From: CAYSLC01 sp964431545
GTDB lineage: Bacteria > Desulfobacterota > Desulfobacteria > Desulfobacterales > JAABSP01
NCBI GenBank assembly: GCA_964431545.1
Contig: CAYSLC010000018.1
Location: 1-43,205, forward strand
Reading direction: 5' to 3'
Length of the DNA: 43,205 bases
This document shows, in pieces, positions 42,265-43,205 of this stretch. Each line of letters starts with the position of its first letter. The stretch's first letter is position 1. Both the position numbers and the translations under genes were made by a program. The notes under the pieces were generated by a model. The model did not search any database. It was not told the origin of the DNA and worked only from the letters and a program-made list of their open reading frames with translations.

Positions 42265-43205
42265 TTACTTGCCCTGGACCATGTCGGTGATGTAGTCGAC
42301 CACCTCCGGATTGGCCAGGGTCATGACGTCGCCCACGTCCGATCCGTTGGAGATGGAGCCGAGGACCCGCCGCATGATCTTTCCGGAGCGGGTCTTGGGC
42401 ATGTCGGGCACGATCCAGACCTTCCGCGGCCGGGCGATGGCGCCGATCTGGTCGACGATGGTCTTGGACACTTTTTGCGCCAGTTCGTCGGTGGCTTCGA
42501 ATCCGGGTTTCAGAGAGACGTAGAGATCCGGCTCCTTGCCCTTGATGTCGTGCTTGACCGGGACCACGGCCGCTTCGGCCACTTCCTCCACCACCAGGGC
42601 GGCCGATTCGATCTCCTTGGTGCCCAGCCGGTGGCCGGAGACGTTGATCACGTCGTCGATCCGGCCCAGGATCCGGACGTAGCCGTCCTCGGACATGACC
42701 GCCGCGTCTCCGGTGAGGTAGGGCCAATCCCGCCAGTCGGTGCTCTTGGGGTTCTTGCAGTACCGCTCGAAGTACTGCCGGACGAAACGGTCCCGGTCCC
42801 CCCAGATGGTCTGGAACATGCCGGGCCAGGGGTTCTGGATGCAGATGTTCCCCGCCTTGCCGGTGCCGGGCGGGATCTCGTTGCCGTCCTCGTCATAGAT
42901 GATGGGATGGATGCCGGGCATGCCGGGGCCGGCGCTGCCGGGCTTCATGGGTTTCAGGGCCGGCAGGGTGGAGCAGAGGAACCCGCCGGTCTCGGTCTGC
43001 CACCAGGTATCCACGATGGCCGCCTCTCCCTTGCCGACGACCTCGTAGTACCACCGCCAGACCTCCGGTTCGATGGGCTCGCCCACGGTGGTCATGTGCT
43101 TGAAATGGTAGTTGTACTTCTTGGGCTCGTCCGGACCGATCTTCCGCAGGGCCCGGATGGCGGTGGGCGCGGTGTGGAAGATGTTGACGTCCAGATCCTG
43201 GGCGA
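42265..43205 (-). CDS. acs: acetyl-CoA synthetase, C-terminal part
   Basis: These are the last 313 residues of AMP-forming acetyl-CoA synthetase; the rest lies beyond the window edge. Visible are the adenylate-forming core motif DTWWQTETGGF, the TGDAAVMSEDGYVRILGRID hinge region with VINVSGHRLGTKEIESA, and near the end PKTRSGKIMRRVLGSI, whose lysine is the A10 catalytic residue that is switched off by acetylation in other bacteria. The enzyme makes acetyl-CoA from acetate, ATP and CoA in the cytoplasm. It precedes the SSS symporter on the same strand. The histone-deacetylase-family gene at 29636 could remove the inhibitory acetyl group, as AcuC does in Bacillus. The frame is intact to the window edge. 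Confidence 0.95.
   Translation of the reverse strand, partial: AQDLDVNIFHTAPTAIRALRKIGPDEPKKYNYHFKHMTTVGEPIEPEVWRWYYEVVGKGEAAIVDTWWQTETGGFLCSTLPALKPMKPGSAGPGMPGIHPIIYDEDGNEIPPGTGKAGNICIQNPWPGMFQTIWGDRDRFVRQYFERYCKNPKSTDWRDWPYLTGDAAVMSEDGYVRILGRIDDVINVSGHRLGTKEIESAALVVEEVAEAAVVPVKHDIKGKEPDLYVSLKPGFEATDELAQKVSKTIVDQIGAIARPRKVWIVPDMPKTRSGKIMRRVLGSISNGSDVGDVMTLANPEVVDYITDMVQGK

Overview
The window reads as a chromosomal segment of a Gram-negative bacterium, most likely a deltaproteobacterial (Desulfobacterota-type) lineage. This placement is an inference from gene content and order: a GlmU-like left-handed beta-helix protein next to glmM, then xseA-xseB-ispA-dxs-tlyA, an EF-G-like GTPase, a cytidylate-kinase-like protein, a spore-photoproduct-lyase-like protein, and an acetate symporter/acs unit. 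No rRNA, tRNA, CRISPR array, insertion sequence or phage gene was seen. No gene-free stretch exceeds about 210 bases, apart from a 100-N assembly gap at 10074-10173.

Region 1 (1-17.4 kb, all + strand) is a surface-polysaccharide locus of the ABC-transporter type. It holds the end of a Wzm-like permease, a Wzt ATPase with a C-terminal carbohydrate-binding domain, two sulfotransferases, a hexapeptide acyltransferase, four GT2-type and four GT4-type glycosyltransferase proteins (one a methyltransferase-like/coiled-coil/GT2 fusion), a large membrane protein with a duplicated C-terminal module, and an interrupted methyltransferase at the gap. Genes overlap by 1-4 bases at most junctions, as in one long operon. 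Glycan building, methylation, sulfation or acylation and export are probably coupled. The composition is lower in GC than the rest of the window, and the locus contains decay (a glycosyltransferase remnant and a broken methyltransferase).

Region 2 (17.4-32.6 kb, mostly + strand, much higher GC) is housekeeping: the beta-helix protein and glmM (amino-sugar supply), a divergent Bax-inhibitor-1-like membrane protein, xseA/xseB (exonuclease VII), ispA and dxs (isoprenoid precursors, which also feed the undecaprenyl carrier for glycans), tlyA, an EF-G-like GTPase with its own promoter and terminator, a tandem universal stress protein, a histone-deacetylase-family protein, a Cys-rich small protein and a polytopic membrane protein of unknown role.

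Region 3 (32.6-43.2 kb, all - strand) is a signalling and acetate region. Read in transcription order, it has acs (partial), an SSS-family symporter, a 28-aa membrane peptide and a terminator. A receiver-only response regulator follows, then a membrane sensor fused to a DnaQ-type exonuclease, a cytidylate-kinase-like protein, a radical SAM protein resembling spore photoproduct lyase, a 77-aa two-helix membrane protein and a CbrA/CrbS-like symporter-histidine kinase. CbrA/CrbS kinases are known to control acetate or carbon use in gammaproteobacteria, so the two units probably work together. The sensor-exonuclease fusion and the mixed company of this operon are the most unusual features of the window.
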